64,000 nucleotides of DNA from Geobacillus thermocatenulatus (GCF_002217655.1 NZ_NEWK01000001.1:1436001-1500000), one strand, 5' to 3'; counted from the stretch's first letter, positions 49,222 through 59,064 are shown. Notes: generated by a model from the sequence alone, not told the origin. Translations and numbers: made by a program.

Positions 49222-50082
49222 CATCTTTCCGAAAGAAGTCTCCCACTTCGAAACGAAGTGAAAGTGGGAGATGAATTTCGGGTAGGTACAGCCTAAAGTT
49301 GTCTCTTTTTTTGTGTGTTATGATATAATCAGTTTTAGAAAAAATATATCGAAAATCAAAGTATGAAGTGATGTGGCGTCGATATGGCAAACAAAGCCTA
49401 TCAGTTCCGTCTATACCCAACAAAAGAACAAGAACAACGGCTCACCAAAACCTTCGGTTGTGTCCGTTTCGTGTATAACAAAATGCTTGAAGAGCGCATA
49501 CAAATGTTTGAACAGTTCAAGGACGATCAAGAATCCTTGAAACAGCAAACATGTCCGACCCCTGCCAAGTACAAAAAGGAGTTTCCTTGGCTAAAAGAAG
49601 TGGACAGCCTTGCGCTGGCAAACGCCCAATTGAATTTGCAGAAAGCGTTTCAACACTTCTTTTCTGGCCGCGCTGGATTTCCAAAGTTCAAAAACCGCAA
49701 GGCGAAACAGTCGTACACCACAAATGTGGTGAATGGCAACATGAAGCTTTCAGATGGCTATATCAAGCTGCCCAAACTGAAATGGATCAAGCTCAAGCAA
49801 CATCGGGAGATTCCTGCCCACCATATCATCAAGGCTTGTACGATCACGAAAACCAAAACAGGAAAATACTATTATTTCTATTCTCACAGAGTACGAACAT
49901 CAACCTGCACCAAAAGCAGTACAAACTGTTGTTGGGCTTGACTTTTCCATGAATATGCTGTATGTCGATAGCGAGGGTAAGAGAGCCAATTATCCTCGAT
50001 TCTATCGCAAAGCATTGGAAACATTAGCGAAAGAACAGCGTAAATTGTCTCGTAAAAAGGAAGGCTCGAATCGTTGGCATAA
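49222..50082 (+). mobile_element. IS200/IS605-family remnant, copy 1
   Basis: The left end follows TTTAA and includes the subterminal hairpin TCTCCCACTTC...GAAGTGAAAGTGGGAGA. It matches copy 2 at 57.7 kb almost base for base, but tnpA is deleted: the left-end region passes straight to ATCAAAGTATGAAGTGATG before tnpB. The right part is lost at 50082, where another IS fragment begins. Confidence 0.8.
49384..50082 (+). pseudogene. tnpB: TnpB (IS605 OrfB) remnant, copy 1
   Basis: Starts MANKAYQFRLYPTKEQEQRL with the OrfB N-terminal HTH domain. Reading continues to TGKYYYFYS, where a 1-nt insertion relative to copy 2 shifts the frame (near 49870). The RuvC-I part (GLDFSMNMLYVDSEGKRANY) is in the other frame. 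The gene ends in mid-domain at KKEGSNRWHK. RuvC-II, the zinc finger and RuvC-III are absent, so no active nuclease is possible. Confidence 0.85.
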
Positions 50083-50178
50083 ATTCGTTTGGTGTAGTAA
50101 GTAGCCCACGAGAGCAAGCCCAGCACTTGGAGTAATCGCTTCATCTGTCAACACAAACCGAATCGGGAAATCTTTCAT
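50083..50178 (-). pseudogene. Transposase N-terminal fragment (IS1380-like)
   Basis: On the minus strand MKDFPIRFVLTDEAITPSAG then LALVGYLLHQTNL resembles the N-terminus of IS1380-type transposases. It is cut by the IS605 remnant. The family call is by eye. Confidence 0.45.
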
Positions 50179-50320
50179 GACATTCACCTACTTGATGAAA
50201 AGTCGTTAACGTCGTTTTCCCTTATCGTATCCATGGTTTGCGACTATTGTAAAGATGTTTTGTCACGGATTCAGGTTTTATGTGACAGATGAAGAAATTG
50301 CTGAAATTACTTACAAATGT

Positions 50321-50362
50321 AAAAGCACTTAACCAATCAAAACGGTTATGTGCTTTTTTATT
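50321..50362 (+). terminator. Terminator-like hairpin
   Basis: AAAAGCAC...TAACC and GGTTA...GTGCTTTTTT pair with one mismatch in the IS-rich gap before the TPR/dynamin-like gene. Confidence 0.55.
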
Positions 50363-50602
50363 TTCTCGTCTTTTTAGCATTTGTAGACGTTAAAGAACAA
50401 AGCAGTTCGCGGCCGCAACCACCATTGAAAGTTCCTTTGGTTGGCCTTATCGCATATTGGATCGAATTTTGTTTTGCAAATGAAAACAAATTGAAACGTT
50501 CCTTTCGGCGAAAGTTTGTTAAAATGTATAGGATAGAAATAAAATTCGAAAACGTGCCATACAATGAACATGCATGGCAAATATACGAGTCAGGTGATCG
50601 AC

Positions 50603-53344
50603 ATGGGGTTTGAACAGCAGCTTGTTCATAAAACATTTTATGAGACGCTTGTCGAGGCGGGGGAACGCGACGTTGTCAGCGCGCTTGGCGAGATGTTTTT
50701 CGCGGCGCATCGGGATGGCGCTGATTTGTCGTCGATTCGCTTTGCCCAGGGGGAAGTGTATTTCCACCGCCGCGATTATGAAGCGGCCATTTTTAAATGG
50801 GAACAAGTCCATCGCGATGATTTGCGCCCGTGGGCGCAAAAAAACATCGCCGACAGCTGCTATGAGCTTGGCCGTCTCGAGCTGGCCGAGGAGCTGTACC
50901 GTTCGATTGAGACGGAAAGCGAAACGTTGCAGGCGGAAATCATGTTGCGTCTGTTTTCGCTCTACCGTGAGCTGGGGGAAAATGCGAAAGCGGATGATAT
51001 GATTAAGCGCGGGGTGTCGCGGTATCCGGATTATCCGAATATGACCGAATGGGCGCGCGCCTTTTTCGAGGAGCAAGGTGATTGGGAAAGCGCCCTCGAG
51101 CTTGCGTTAGGAGAGACGTTGCGGACATCGGCGCGCCGCTGGGTAGACATCTTGATCGGTTATGTGGAACAAGGACATGCGAGAACGATGGCGCCTGAGC
51201 GATTTTCACGCTGCCTGGCGCTGCTGTATGAAACCGATCGGGTGAAATTTGAGCGGCTCGTGCAGGCGCTATGGAACGGGTATCGAGATGGCGACCTTTA
51301 TTTTTCGTGGCTGGCGGAGTGGAACCGCCTTTATGAGGAGTTGGCGATCGGCCGCGACTATGACTGGAAGAGAATTCCTAGCCTTTTAGGGGAAGCCTAT
51401 GCAGGATTGATGAAAGGCCCGTACCGATTAAAAGAGTTGGTGGAAGTGGTGCCGCCGCTTGTGAAAAGCTGGATGAGTTTAGCCGACGGTCCGGAGGCAG
51501 CAGAAGCGGCAGCTGCCTTGTTGGCGTGGAGCGAGAAATTTCCTGAGGCGTTTCAAGAAGAGACGATCAACGACGCCGCTAAGCGGCTCGTTCATGCGAA
51601 ACGGCCGGCTCGGGAAACGGGTGTGTCGCTGTTTGACGAAATAGCCGATTGGGCGGAAGAGCAGCGGGCGGGTTCGCACTTCCGCTTTCGCTGGGTCGTG
51701 CGGCAGTTGTCTGATTCGCGGACGCATTATGTTTTGGTCGCTGGAGCGTCGCGCCATGAACGGTTGGCGTTTTTGCGGACGCTGGTCGGCGAGGCGGCGT
51801 TGGCGGCTCCGTCTGCGCCGGTGCTGGCATGGAGAAACGGTGGGGAGATGGAAGTGGCGAAAATCAGCGACGATCAGTTTACCGTTTTCTCGAGCATTGA
51901 TGAATTTCAACAGGCGGCGGGAGGACGCGCCAGCCGATTTCCTGATGATGCTGTCATTGAATGCGCGGCGCCGTTTTCACTCGTGCCGCAAGGGATTGTC
52001 TTGCTGGATATCGGGCCGCTCGGCGGGCGCGCTTCATTCGACCATGAAGCGTTCGTATCGCTTTCGCTCGCTGACAGCGTTCTTTTTCTTCTGAACGGCG
52101 AAGACCCGCTTTCCAGCGCTGATGAGCAGCTGTTGCTGCGGCTTCATGAGCGGGCGCCGCATGCGCCGATGTACGTTTTGCTTCCTCCGGGTGACGGGAT
52201 GGTGGATGAAGAGGAGACGGCGCGAATGGTGGAGGAAGTGGAAGCTCACGTTCGTGCGATCGTGCCGGAAGCCCGTGTTATCGTCTATTCCCCGCATGCG
52301 CCAAGCCGCAAACAGCAGCAAGCCCTCATCGGCTTGCTGGAGGAGATGCGCCGATGCGTGTCTCCTATCCGCCGCGAGGAAGCGATTTTAACGACGATCG
52401 GCCGGTTCATCGCTCATTTGTTCCGGCAGCGGGCCGAGGCGGAAAGCCGGTTGGCGGAGCTGGTCGTATGGAAAAGAGAAATGGCGGCCAAACTGAGCGG
52501 CGCCATTCATCAGCTTGGCGACCTGCAAGAGGAGAAAACGGTCAAAGCGGCCAAGTCGTTCCACACCGTCTTGGCGGACATGCGGGGCGAGCTGTTGACG
52601 GCGATTCCCGATCTGTTGCGCAACATGGCGGAGCTGGTGAGCGAAGACAGCGATTTTTCCCGTTTGCCTCTTGAACTGAACGACAAAGCGAACGAACGGC
52701 TTCGCGCTTATCTCAACGAAGAAGTGTTGCCAAAGTTGCGCCGCGCCATGGAACAGTGGATTGCAGCGACGGAGGACGAATTCAATGAATGCCAGGCGTT
52801 TTTGCGTGAAATGGGCGAAGGGTTTAACGCCATGTTCGGCGAGGAAAGGCTCAAGCTGGAATGCGAGTTTCGCATTCTCGCCGATTGGCGGCGCGACACA
52901 GATCGATTGATAAGCGGAGCGCAAATGGAAAAGGTGAACATTTTCCTGCGGAGAACGCCAAGCCAGCTGCTGTTGAAAGGAGCGGGCAAACTGCTCGGCG
53001 CCTTCGCGCAAAACAAGGCGATGCTGGCGCAAAAGTATAAACAGTTCATCCAGACGCAAGATTACGCTGAGGCGGCGGAGGCGGTCATCGAGCAGTTGCT
53101 GCTGCCGTTTGAATGGTTTGCCAAATCGCTTGAGCGCGACGTTGCCCAATTTTTCCACGCGCCATTGACGGAGCTTAAGGAAACGCTGAAACAGCTGGAA
53201 CTGGAGATCGCCGCCCAGGAAGGAGAGCTCAAACATATGCGCAAAAATCCAGAAGCATACCGCGACCCGCTTGTCCTCTTTGGCATCCGTTTGCGGCAAT
53301 GCGAACAGCTGGCGCAGGCGGCTGCGGCGACGATTCACGTGTAA
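50603..53344 (+). CDS. TPR protein with degenerate dynamin-like GTPase domain
   Basis: A 913-residue protein. Residues 1-~330 are TPR-like helix pairs (SIRFAQGEVYFHRRDYEAAI; KNIADSCYELGRLELAEEL). Residues ~360-600 follow the dynamin-N layout: strand YVLVAG at 376-381, an APSAPVL switch-like loop, VLLDIGPLGG (G3-like, Asp469), and LADSVLFLLNGEDPLSSADEQ. The P-loop is lost: GASRHERL replaces GxxxxGK[ST]. The rest is long charged helices, as in dynamin stalks. No transmembrane segment. Start ATG 50603 after AGGTGA. Base composition is native Geobacillus despite the IS scars upstream. Function unknown; membrane remodelling is a guess. Confidence 0.7.
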   Translation: MGFEQQLVHKTFYETLVEAGERDVVSALGEMFFAAHRDGADLSSIRFAQGEVYFHRRDYEAAIFKWEQVHRDDLRPWAQKNIADSCYELGRLELAEELYRSIETESETLQAEIMLRLFSLYRELGENAKADDMIKRGVSRYPDYPNMTEWARAFFEEQGDWESALELALGETLRTSARRWVDILIGYVEQGHARTMAPERFSRCLALLYETDRVKFERLVQALWNGYRDGDLYFSWLAEWNRLYEELAIGRDYDWKRIPSLLGEAYAGLMKGPYRLKELVEVVPPLVKSWMSLADGPEAAEAAAALLAWSEKFPEAFQEETINDAAKRLVHAKRPARETGVSLFDEIADWAEEQRAGSHFRFRWVVRQLSDSRTHYVLVAGASRHERLAFLRTLVGEAALAAPSAPVLAWRNGGEMEVAKISDDQFTVFSSIDEFQQAAGGRASRFPDDAVIECAAPFSLVPQGIVLLDIGPLGGRASFDHEAFVSLSLADSVLFLLNGEDPLSSADEQLLLRLHERAPHAPMYVLLPPGDGMVDEEETARMVEEVEAHVRAIVPEARVIVYSPHAPSRKQQQALIGLLEEMRRCVSPIRREEAILTTIGRFIAHLFRQRAEAESRLAELVVWKREMAAKLSGAIHQLGDLQEEKTVKAAKSFHTVLADMRGELLTAIPDLLRNMAELVSEDSDFSRLPLELNDKANERLRAYLNEEVLPKLRRAMEQWIAATEDEFNECQAFLREMGEGFNAMFGEERLKLECEFRILADWRRDTDRLISGAQMEKVNIFLRRTPSQLLLKGAGKLLGAFAQNKAMLAQKYKQFIQTQDYAEAAEAVIEQLLLPFEWFAKSLERDVAQFFHAPLTELKETLKQLELEIAAQEGELKHMRKNPEAYRDPLVLFGIRLRQCEQLAQAAAATIHV

Positions 53345-53485
53345 CCATCGGCTGATTGCTGGTGTTGGGCGGGCTCAAACGGACTTTTCACCGCAGGGCT
53401 TGCGTATGTGATCCGTTTGACGAAAAAAGAGCGAAAACTGCGCCAAAACGGCCATCCCCCGGTCGATGCGGGGGAAAGATGGAAA

Positions 53486-53536
53486 AAGGCTGTTGACAAA
53501 AGGGGCTCGCCCCGCTTTTGGCAACAGCCTTGTTTT
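53486..53536. terminator. Bidirectional terminator
   Basis: AAGGCTGTTG and CAACAGCCTT enclose AAAAG...CTTTT, between convergent genes. Confidence 0.8.
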
Positions 53537-53564
53537 CTTGCCAGAGCAACTGTGAAATGGAGGG

Positions 53565-54806
53565 TTATTGCAGCTCAAACGCCCAGTTGCCGCTGCGGAA
53601 AATCGGCTCGCGCTTCCCGTCTTTCGTCACGCCGTCGATGTTCAGTTCGGCCGAGCCGATCATAAAGTCGACGTGGACGAGGCTGTCGTTGACGCCGCGG
53701 CGGTCAAGCTCCTCTTTGGAAAGAGAGGCGCCGTTTTCGATGTTCGTCGGATACGCCTTGCCGAGCGCCAAATGGCAGGCGGCGTTTTCGTCAAACAGCG
53801 TGTTGTAAAAAATGAGATTGGACAGCGACACCGGCGATTGGTGCGGCACAAGGGCGACTTCGCCGAGGCGGCGCGCCCCGTCATCGGTGTCAAGCAAGTG
53901 CTTAAGCGTCTCATATCCTTGTTCGGCGCTGAAGTCGACGACTTGCCCGTCTTTGAACGTGAGCGTAAACCCATCGATCACGTTGCCGTTGTAATTGAGC
54001 GGCTTCGTGTTGCGCACCGTGCCGTTGACGCCATCTTTATGCGGCATCGTAAATACTTCCTCGGTTGGAATGTTCGGATTGAAGCGCACGCCGCTTTGGC
54101 TCGTCGCTGCGCCGCCGTGCCAGACGTGCCCATCGACGAGCTCGACTGTGAGATTGGTGCCGGGTGCTTCGTAAACGAGCTGTTTGTATTGCTTGTTGTT
54201 TAAGTAATCGACGATGCGGGCGAGCCGGTCGTTATGTTCGCGCCAGGCAGCGATCGGATCGTCATGATCGATGCGGGTGATGCGGAAAATCGCTTCCCAT
54301 AGTTTGTCGATGGCTTCTTCATCGCGCAGATCGCCAAATACTTTTTGCGCCCACGCTGGCGTGGGGACGGAAATGAGCGACCAGCAGTTCCGATCGGCCA
54401 TAATGGCGCTCCGGTAGTTGGCGAGCGCTTGCGCCGCTGTTTTATTGGCGGTCGCGATCCGCTTTGGATCGACGTCTTTTAACAAGTCCGGGTTCGGGGC
54501 GTAGATGGATAAAAAGGCAGCGCCTTGTTCGGCGAGTTCTTCCATCGCTCTCGCCCGCCACATCGGATATTCGGAAAACGCTTCCTCGGGGGCGTGGTGA
54601 AATTTGATGTATGTAAGCGCCTCGTCGTTCCACTCGACATACACGTGCTTCGCCCCAGTTTCATACGCGGTTTTGGCGATTTTGCGGACGAGCGGCGCCG
54701 CTTCGAGCGGGGCGTTGACGAACAGCGTCTGCCCGGGCTGAATGTTCACTCCGACTTTCACCGCCAGTTCGGCGTATTTGTCCAATTCCTTCTCCCAACG
54801 GTTCAT
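53565..54806 (-). CDS. M29-family aminopeptidase (AmpS/PepS type)
   Basis: A 413-residue metallo-aminopeptidase. Conserved features are the N-terminal LAVKVGVNIQPGQTLFVNAP, ALVPHQSPVSLSNLIFYNTLFDENAACHLALGKAY and SLVHVDFMIGSAELNIDG, which hold the Glu/His/Asp metal ligands. Cytosolic, releases N-terminal residues from peptides. G. stearothermophilus AP-II belongs to this family. The ATG at 54806 has AAGGAG at 8 nt; the upstream GTG overlaps that site. Confidence 0.88.
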   Translation of the reverse strand: MNRWEKELDKYAELAVKVGVNIQPGQTLFVNAPLEAAPLVRKIAKTAYETGAKHVYVEWNDEALTYIKFHHAPEEAFSEYPMWRARAMEELAEQGAAFLSIYAPNPDLLKDVDPKRIATANKTAAQALANYRSAIMADRNCWSLISVPTPAWAQKVFGDLRDEEAIDKLWEAIFRITRIDHDDPIAAWREHNDRLARIVDYLNNKQYKQLVYEAPGTNLTVELVDGHVWHGGAATSQSGVRFNPNIPTEEVFTMPHKDGVNGTVRNTKPLNYNGNVIDGFTLTFKDGQVVDFSAEQGYETLKHLLDTDDGARRLGEVALVPHQSPVSLSNLIFYNTLFDENAACHLALGKAYPTNIENGASLSKEELDRRGVNDSLVHVDFMIGSAELNIDGVTKDGKREPIFRSGNWAFELQ

Positions 54807-55151
54807 CTTGTTCACTCCTTTTTTGGATTCATCTCCACTTTATTATAATTCCCGCCGCCTCGCAACTTAGGGAGCTTTACATGTGGATGCTGTCCGGACG
54901 AGAGCGAAACGTTCCGATGTAGGACGCGCCTCATATTGGAATAACAGGATAGGTTGACACATATGTAAAGAGTAAAAGAAGGTTCCATGGTGAAGAGCAA
55001 CAAACTTCGTTGTCACCGGCACTATCGTCGCAGCCTGATGATAGTGCCATTTTTATGAAAAGGGGGTGGGATGGCGGAGCAAAAAAGATAGGGACGTACT
55101 GGCATCAAGTGTGCGCCTGCGCAAAACCACACAAACAGGGAGGAAACAGCG
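54807..55151 (+). other. Gap between ampS-like and putP-like genes
   Basis: About 345 nt without a gene. Two hairpins stand close together on the plus strand: GGTGA/TCACC with inner CAAC/GTTG (~54989-55017), then a terminator stem (GGCACTATC/GATAGTGCC, 55018-55048) with ATTTTT. TTGACA at 54954 lacks a clear -10 partner. This could be an attenuator for the symporter or a short independent RNA. Confidence 0.4.
55018..55055 (+). terminator. Terminator upstream of the symporter gene
   Basis: A 9-bp perfect stem, 13-nt loop and ATTTTTA tract. It has no gene upstream on this strand, so it ends a leader or small RNA. Confidence 0.6.
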
Positions 55152-56588
55152 ATGAATGGCATCATCTTGGCGGAACTCGTGCTGTATTGTTTTGTGATGG
55201 CGGTGCTTGGCTATTGGTATGGAAAAAAGGAGATGAGCCACTCCGACTTTTTGCTTGGCGGAAAAAAACTCCCCGGTTGGGCGCTCGCGTTTTCCGAGCG
55301 GGCGACAGGCGAATCGGCATGGCTGTTGCTTGGCTACACGGGTTTTGTGTTTGCAAGCGGCCTTTCTGCCATTTGGGTGGCCGTCGGCATTGTCATCGGC
55401 ATTGTGTGCGCCTGGCTCTTTTTGGCGGACCGTTTCCGCCAAGAAGCGGAGCGACATGGAGCGCTGACCTTGCCCGGCTATTTAGCCAAGCGGTTCGGCG
55501 CCCACGGGCAAACGATTTTATGGCTTTCGACCGTCCTTATTTTTAGCTTTATGATGTTTTACTTCAGCGCGCAAATTGCGGGAGCGGGCAAGACGTTGTT
55601 TGCCGTGTTTCATATCGATCCGAAGCTTGGCATGGTCATCAGCGCGGTGATTGTCATCCTTTTGTCGTACACCGGCGGATTTGTCAGCGTCGTCTGGACG
55701 GATATGATTCAAAGTGTGCTCATGTTGGCCACGCTCGTCATTTTGCCCATTGTGGCGCTCGTGGAAATTTATAGCGGCGGGTTGTCGATCAGTGAAGCGC
55801 TCCATCACGCGAAACCAGGGCTCGACTCATGGACGGGGGGAGTGACCGGTGTGGCGCTTGGGCTATTGTTGTTTAACAATTTTGCCTGGTTTTTCGGCTA
55901 TCTAGGCGGCCAGCCGCAGCTAAGCGTCCGCTTTATGGCTCTAAAAGACGCCCGTGAGGCGAAAACGGCGAAGACGGTCGCCATCGTTTGGACGCTGTTG
56001 GCCTATGGCGGAGCGTTTTTGATTGGTCTGGCGGCGATCGCCCTTTACCAAGGGCGCTCATTTGCCGATGTTGAAACGGTGTTGCCGCACATGGCGCTCG
56101 ACTTGCTGCCGCCGTGGCTCGCGGGAGTGCTTTTGTCCGGCATTTTGGCCGCAATCGTGACAACGGCCGATTCGCAGCTGCTCGTGATCACGAGCGCCAT
56201 TAGCGAAGACATTGTCCGCCGCTCGCTACGCCTCCGCCTGTCGGAAAAACGGCTTGTCGCGCTTTCTCGGGCGGTGGTGGTCGTTGCCGGGCTGCTCGGT
56301 TTAGTGCTGGCGATGACATCCGAGTCGCTTGTGTATTTTATTGTCAGCTGGGCGTGGGCGGGAATCGGCTGCACGTTGTCACCGGCGATTTTACTCTCCT
56401 TTTTCTGGAAACGGTATTCCGGCATTGGCGTCATCGCGACGATTGTGGCCGGTTTTGTCAGCACGGTCATTTGGATTTCCTCTCCGCTTGAGGCCATCGT
56501 TAGCTCGCGGTTTACGACATTTGCCATTGCGCTGGCGGCCGGGGTGCTGTTTAGCCTGTTGTTCCCTCACCGGCAGCGGGCGATGTGA
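55152..56588 (+). CDS. Sodium:solute symporter (PutP-like)
   Basis: A 478-residue SSS-family transporter with about 12-13 hydrophobic helices. Family landmarks are ERATGESAWLLLGYTGF (proline-symporter type), YTGGFVSVVWTDMIQS, FGYLGGQPQLSVRFMA and ILAAIVTTADSQLLVITSAISED (SSS signature). Sodium-coupled proline uptake is most likely by similarity to PutP, but other substrates are possible. AGGGAGG lies before the ATG. Confidence 0.85.
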   Translation: MNGIILAELVLYCFVMAVLGYWYGKKEMSHSDFLLGGKKLPGWALAFSERATGESAWLLLGYTGFVFASGLSAIWVAVGIVIGIVCAWLFLADRFRQEAERHGALTLPGYLAKRFGAHGQTILWLSTVLIFSFMMFYFSAQIAGAGKTLFAVFHIDPKLGMVISAVIVILLSYTGGFVSVVWTDMIQSVLMLATLVILPIVALVEIYSGGLSISEALHHAKPGLDSWTGGVTGVALGLLLFNNFAWFFGYLGGQPQLSVRFMALKDAREAKTAKTVAIVWTLLAYGGAFLIGLAAIALYQGRSFADVETVLPHMALDLLPPWLAGVLLSGILAAIVTTADSQLLVITSAISEDIVRRSLRLRLSEKRLVALSRAVVVVAGLLGLVLAMTSESLVYFIVSWAWAGIGCTLSPAILLSFFWKRYSGIGVIATIVAGFVSTVIWISSPLEAIVSSRFTTFAIALAAGVLFSLLFPHRQRAM

Positions 56589-56949
56589 CCGATCACGTCA
56601 GTACATGAACATGAGGGTGTCCCGAAAGAGGCGGGGCACCTGTTTCGATTGTTGTCTATCTACACGGAATGCTTGATTTGAGAAAAGGCGGGCGTTTCGG
56701 CCGGCCTGGTGCTGTGTTGATCGCCGTTTTGTCAACGCTGTTCGCTGTCCAAACATTGACGTGCGATCTGGGTGCACGCCTCAAAGACGCTCTTATGTCA
56801 ACGTTTAAGGAAAAGTCATATTCGTCATGATTTAGCCATAACTTTTTGACTGTATTGTGAAATAATGAACAAATTCATTTCATTGAGCCAAAAACGGATT
56901 AAGGTAAAAGTGTAAAGAACCATTTGAAAAACGAAAGGGGAGAAACACG
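56589..56949 (+). other. Gap between symporter and DoxX genes
   Basis: A hairpin (GGTGTCCCG with CGGGGCACC, 56615-56641) may end the symporter transcript. The remaining ~300 nt hold no convincing ORF. TTGACT at ~56847 has no good -10 partner. GAAAGGGGAG before 56950 is the doxX ribosome site. Confidence 0.4.
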
Positions 56950-57465
56950 ATGGTTGTCAAATGGCTGCGCGAACATGTCACGGCATCGGCGTTGATGGTA
57001 GTGCTAAGGTTGTATTTAGGGTATGAATGGATGATGGCGGGATGGGGAAAAATCACGCAAGGGTTTGACGCCACCGGATTTTTAAAAGGAGCGTTGGCGA
57101 AAGCCGCGGGCGAACACCCGGCCGTGCAAAGCTGGTGGGCAGGTTTTATCGAACACGTGGCGCTGCCGAATGTCGGATTGTTCAACGTTCTCGTGCCATG
57201 GGGTGAATTTCTTGTCGGGATCGCGCTTATTCTCGGATTGTTTACGACGTTTGCCGCCCTCATGGGAGCTGTGATGAACTTCGCCTTCATGTTCTCAGGC
57301 ACGACGAGCACGAACCCGCAAATGGTGCTTCTTACCGTCTTTCTCCTCGTCGCCGGGGCCAATGCGGGACGCTACGGTTTGGACCGGTGGGTGTTGCCAT
57401 ATCTCCGTCACTGGTGGACGGATAAAACGCATCGTCCGCACCGTCCGGCGGCAGCGCATCAATGA
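56950..57465 (+). CDS. DoxX family membrane protein
   Basis: A 171-residue protein with four hydrophobic segments (LMVVLRLYLGYEWMMAGWGK; GLFNVLVPWGEFLVGIALILGLFT; GAVMNFAFMFSG; LLTVFLLVAGANAGRYGLDRW). The motif GEFLVGIALILG is typical of DoxX/SURF4-like proteins, linked to quinone or thiosulfate redox and oxidative stress, but the exact role is unknown. The His/Arg-rich tail is cytoplasmic. Confidence 0.82.
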   Translation: MVVKWLREHVTASALMVVLRLYLGYEWMMAGWGKITQGFDATGFLKGALAKAAGEHPAVQSWWAGFIEHVALPNVGLFNVLVPWGEFLVGIALILGLFTTFAALMGAVMNFAFMFSGTTSTNPQMVLLTVFLLVAGANAGRYGLDRWVLPYLRHWWTDKTHRPHRPAAAHQ

Positions 57466-57592
57466 CCGCCATCAAGCCGCGTGCGCTGCTTCAGGCTTCC
57501 TCCTTTTCCGAACGGCCGCTCCTTCTCCAACGTGGAAGGGGGCGGCCGTTTGCCGCGTCGGAGAAAATAGTTGGGCTGTTCGAGAAAGGAAA

Positions 57593-57666
57593 TTGACGAA
57601 TGACGGCGAAATGATATGCATATGGATGAAGCAGGAGACGTGAACAAGTGTTTGAAAGCGTTTTCT
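57593..57666 (+). promoter_or_regulatory. Possible promoter and cre-like site upstream of IS copy 2
   Basis: TTGACG-16-TATGCA (57593-57620) is followed by TTGAAAGCGTTTTCTA (57652-57667), which fits the cre consensus at 15 of 16 positions. This may be the original control region of the acyl-CoA synthetase remnant that now lies on the other side of the IS element. Confidence 0.35.
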
Positions 57667-57826
57667 AAAAGGGGACATACTAATCGTTCAGTATTTTTAA
57701 CATCTTTCTGAAAGAAGTCTCCCACTTCTAAACGAAGTGAAAGTGGGAGATGAATTTCGGTTAGGTATAGCCTAAAATGGTCTCTTTTTTGTGTGTTATG
57801 ATGAAAAATGAAAGGCTGTTGTATCA

Positions 57827-58214
57827 ATGAAATTAGACAATAATAACCATTCAGTGTTCCTATTGTATTATCATCTTGTGCTGGTTGTAAAATATCGCAG
57901 ACAAGTGATTGATGATCTATGCAAAAGATATGTTTGTGAGATTGGGTAAAAATTACAATATTTCCTTGGTCGAATGGAATCACGATATGGACCATGTGCA
58001 TATTTTGTTCAAAGCACATCCAAATAGTGAATTATCCAAGTTCATCAATGCCTATAAAAGTGCAAGTTCTCGACTGATCAAAAAGCATTTTCCGCAAGTG
58101 AAAAGAAAACTGTGGAAAGAATATTTTTGGTCAAGAAGCTTTTGCCTGCTTACAACGGGTGGTGCGCCCATTGAAGTAATCAAAAAATATATCAAAAATC
58201 AAGGTATGAAGTGA
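57827..58214 (+). pseudogene. tnpA: TnpA (Y1 HUH transposase), frameshifted
   Basis: The first part reads MKLDNNNHSVFLLYYHLVLV to VIDD. The rest is in another frame from about KDMFVRLGKNYNISLVEWNH. The HUH motif (DHVHILF) and the catalytic Tyr region (VIKKYIKNQG) are both intact in that second frame. A small deletion near 57905-57925 breaks the gene and no start rescues the full domain. Confidence 0.85.
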
Positions 58215-58226
58215 TGTGGTGTCGAT

Positions 58227-59064
58227 ATGGCAAACAAAGCCTATCAGTTCCGTCTATACCCATCAAAAGAACAAGAAGAATTGCTCGCCAAAACCTTCGG
58301 TTGTGTCCGTTTTGTGTATAACAAAATGCTTGAAGAGCGCATACAAATGTTTGAAAAGTTCAAGGACGATCAGAATCCTTGAAACAACAAACATTTCCGA
58401 CCCCTGCCAAGTACAAAAAGGAGTTTCCTTGGCTAAAAGAAGTGGACAGCCTTGCGCTGGCAAATGCTCAACTAAATTTGCAGAAAGCATTTCAACACTT
58501 CTTTTCTGGCCGCGCTGGATTTCCAAAGTTCAAAAACCGCAAGGCGAAACAGTCGTACACCACAAATATGGTAAATGGCAACATCAAGCTTTCAGATGGC
58601 TATATCAAGCTGCCCAAACTGAAATGGATCAAGCTCAAGCAACACCGGGAGATTCCTGCCCACCATATCATCAAGGCTTGTACGATCACGAAAACCAAAA
58701 CAGGAAAATACTATATTTCTATTCTCACAGAGTACGAACATCAACCTGCCCCAAAAAAAGTACAAACGGTTGTGGGGCTGGATTTTTCCATGAGTACGCT
58801 GTATGTCGATAGCGAGGGTAAGAGAGCCAATTATCCTCGATTCTATCGCAAAGCATTGGAAACATTAGCGAAAGAACAGCGTAAATTGTCTCGTAAAAAG
58901 GAAGGCTCGAATCGTTGGCATAAACGTGTTGCGGTCGAGTCAAGGAGTCTCTATCGCTTTCTGAGCGTACATTCCGCTGTGAATGTGGATTCGAGAGAGA
59001 CAGGGACGTCAATGCGGCCATCAATATCAAACATGAGGGCATGAAACGATTGGCGATCGTCTAA
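58227..59064 (+). pseudogene. tnpB: TnpB (RNA-guided nuclease), frameshifted and internally deleted
   Basis: MANKAYQFRLYPSKEQEELL starts the gene. One A is missing near 58370 compared with copy 1, moving KQQTFPTPAKYKKEF into the next frame. RuvC-I is present (VVGLDFSMSTLY). After HKRVA the sequence jumps to LSERTFRCECGFERDRDVNA then AINIKHEGMKRLAIV in a third frame. RuvC-II and the first half of the zinc finger (~100 residues) are lost. The product cannot be an active nuclease. Confidence 0.88.

Noticed and set aside
57459..58019. 186-codon minus-strand frame across the IS605 left end
   Set aside because: Antisense to the IS hairpin and tnpA; no protein family pattern.
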